DNA of 6,431 nucleotides from Syntrophobacter sp. DG_60 (GTDB taxonomy: Bacteria > Desulfobacterota > Desulfofervidia > Desulfofervidales > DG-60). The notes beneath the pieces are model-generated. The model was not told the DNA's origin and searched no databases. It saw only the letters and a list, made by a program, of their open reading frames with translations. A program made the position numbers and the translations under genes. Below are positions 5,459 to 6,431 of this stretch, in pieces. The stretch covers positions 1 through 6,431 of the forward strand of contig LJNA01000096.1 of assembly GCA_001304365.1 (NCBI GenBank). The letters are read 5' to 3'. The stretch's first letter is position 1, and every line of letters starts with the position of its first letter.

Positions 5459-6379
5459 ATGCTGGTATCCATTGTAGTACCTGTCTACAACGAGGCCCAG
5501 GTCTTACCTATTTTTATAGAATCATTGCTTAAAGCAACTAAAGGCTGGTCTGAAGATACAGAAATTACATTTGTAGACGATGGCAGCACAGATGAGACTG
5601 CAGAGGTAGTTAAAGCCCATATTGATAAAGTTCCAAGTAAAATAAGGCTTATCCGTCTTTCTAAAAACTACGGTCAGGCCATTGCCCTCTCAGCCGGACT
5701 TGATAATGCCAAAGGGGATATCGTCTTAACCATTGATGGTGACATGGAATTTGACCCCCATGTCTTAGCCACCTTTAAACAAAAGATAATAGAGGGCTTT
5801 GATGTTGTAAGTGGGGTGAGGGTGAGCAAAAAGGCGTCTTTTTTTAGAAAAACCTGTTCTTTCTTTGTAAATCGGCTGGGCAAATGTCTTACAGGATTAA
5901 GGCTTAAAGATTTAAGTTGCCCGGTAAATGGTTTTAGTCGGTCTGTGGTGGAAAGACTTAAAGGCAGGCAAGAGCTCTCCTTTTTAAAGATTAGGGCAGC
6001 CAAACTTACCAAAAAAGTAGCCGAGATAGAGATTAATCAAGCCCAAAGGCCAAATGGCAAATCTAGATATGATTTTATTAGGCTTTTTTCCCTTTTTATT
6101 GAGTTTGTTATCAGCTATTTAAGGCATACCTTTCAATATATCATGGTATTTGGTTTAATAATCATTTTCCTTTCCATCTTTTCTGGTATTTTATATCTCT
6201 TTTTTCGTATAATTGGCCTGATTTCCCCTTCTGCCACCCTTCAGGTCATAGTATTTTTGGCCTTCTTTACTGGTTGGCAGTCTGTAATCCTAGGGTTCTT
6301 AGGTGAGTATTTACTACGTATCCATGGCCTTCTTTCTGAAAGGCCTGTTTATAAAATAAAGGAAGTTATTGAAAAGTGA
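5459..6379 (+). CDS. GT2 family glycosyltransferase, polyprenyl-phosphate type (DPM1/GtrB/ArnC-like), membrane-anchored
   Basis: Enzymes of this group move a sugar from a nucleotide donor to a polyprenyl phosphate at the inner face of the cytoplasmic membrane, feeding glycan or lipid modification. The GT-A domain (about 1-220) begins VSIVVPVYNE (3-12) and has FVDDGSTDE (38-46) with D40 and D41. The KNYGQAIALSAGLDNAKGD stretch (69-87) leads to the metal-binding IDGDMEFDP (92-100; D93, D95). The GKSRYDFIRLF segment (200-210) matches the usual GxSKY loop. Two hydrophobic helices at about 228-250 and 262-284 form a C-terminal hairpin, followed by EYLLRIHGLLSERPVYKIKEV, in the pattern of GtrB and ArnC proteins. 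The 306-residue length is typical. No Shine-Dalgarno site precedes the ATG; a TATAAT hexamer (5438-5443) lies 15 bases upstream. Sugar and acceptor cannot be told from the sequence. Confidence 0.9.
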   Translation: MLVSIVVPVYNEAQVLPIFIESLLKATKGWSEDTEITFVDDGSTDETAEVVKAHIDKVPSKIRLIRLSKNYGQAIALSAGLDNAKGDIVLTIDGDMEFDPHVLATFKQKIIEGFDVVSGVRVSKKASFFRKTCSFFVNRLGKCLTGLRLKDLSCPVNGFSRSVVERLKGRQELSFLKIRAAKLTKKVAEIEINQAQRPNGKSRYDFIRLFSLFIEFVISYLRHTFQYIMVFGLIIIFLSIFSGILYLFFRIIGLISPSATLQVIVFLAFFTGWQSVILGFLGEYLLRIHGLLSERPVYKIKEVIEK

Positions 6380-6431
6380 ATGAAGATATCAGGGCCTTTA
6401 TTGAGGATTATCCCTATCAGGAATGATGTCA
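6380..6431 (+). CDS. possible start of a downstream gene, cut by window edge
   Basis: An ATG directly follows the glycosyltransferase stop, in the same frame, and stays open for 17 codons to the right edge (MKISGPLLRIIPIRNDV). No Shine-Dalgarno site is clear and the piece is too short to recognise. It could be the next gene of the operon or chance. Confidence 0.25.
   Translation, partial: MKISGPLLRIIPIRNDV

Noticed and set aside
6376..6426. A GTG-started 16-codon frame after the glycosyltransferase
   Set aside because: It ends within the window after 16 codons and has no ribosome site or recognisable product.

Overview
The window is AT-rich bacterial chromosome carrying six complete protein genes, two genes cut by the window edges, and one gene remnant. 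The gene set and order (peptide deformylase, methionyl-tRNA formyltransferase, a dead rsmB, ribulose-phosphate epimerase) match the def-fmt-rsmB-rpe block common in Desulfobacterota (the former deltaproteobacteria). The organism is therefore probably an AT-rich member of that group or a relative. This rests on synteny only; there is no rRNA or tRNA in the window.

Minus-strand block, read right to left (4924 to 1): panE-like ketopantoate reductase, a repeat-filled gap, a MIP18/DUF59 Fe-S assembly factor, def (one-base overlap with the DUF59 gene), a gap holding an inverted repeat, fmt, a remnant of rsmB, rpe, and a large P-loop ATPase of the BREX BrxC/BrxD (DUF2791) family. The ATPase start lies inside the end of rpe, and the gene runs off the left edge. 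def and fmt form the N-formyl-methionine cycle: Fmt formylates initiator Met-tRNA and Def removes the formyl group from new proteins. RsmB would have methylated C967 of 16S rRNA, but only its C-terminal fragment survives. Rpe belongs to the pentose phosphate pathway.

Plus-strand block (5054 to 6431): a small retropepsin-like aspartic protease, a polyprenyl-phosphate-type GT2 glycosyltransferase with two C-terminal membrane helices, and the possible start of another frame at the right edge. The two blocks diverge from a 129-base intergenic region with two back-to-back sigma70-like promoters.

Points of most interest: (i) the BREX-type ATPase welded to a housekeeping operon, with its partners outside the window; (ii) the decayed rsmB, whose last codons may supply the rpe promoter; (iii) replacement of the catalytic Asn of Fmt by Cys in an otherwise intact active site; (iv) several genes with no Shine-Dalgarno sequence whose -10 boxes nearly touch the start codon, suggesting leaderless or very short leaders; (v) two repeat clusters that share a 14-base unit and abut gene ends. 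No complete undescribed system is visible; the ATPase at the left edge is the best lead to one.
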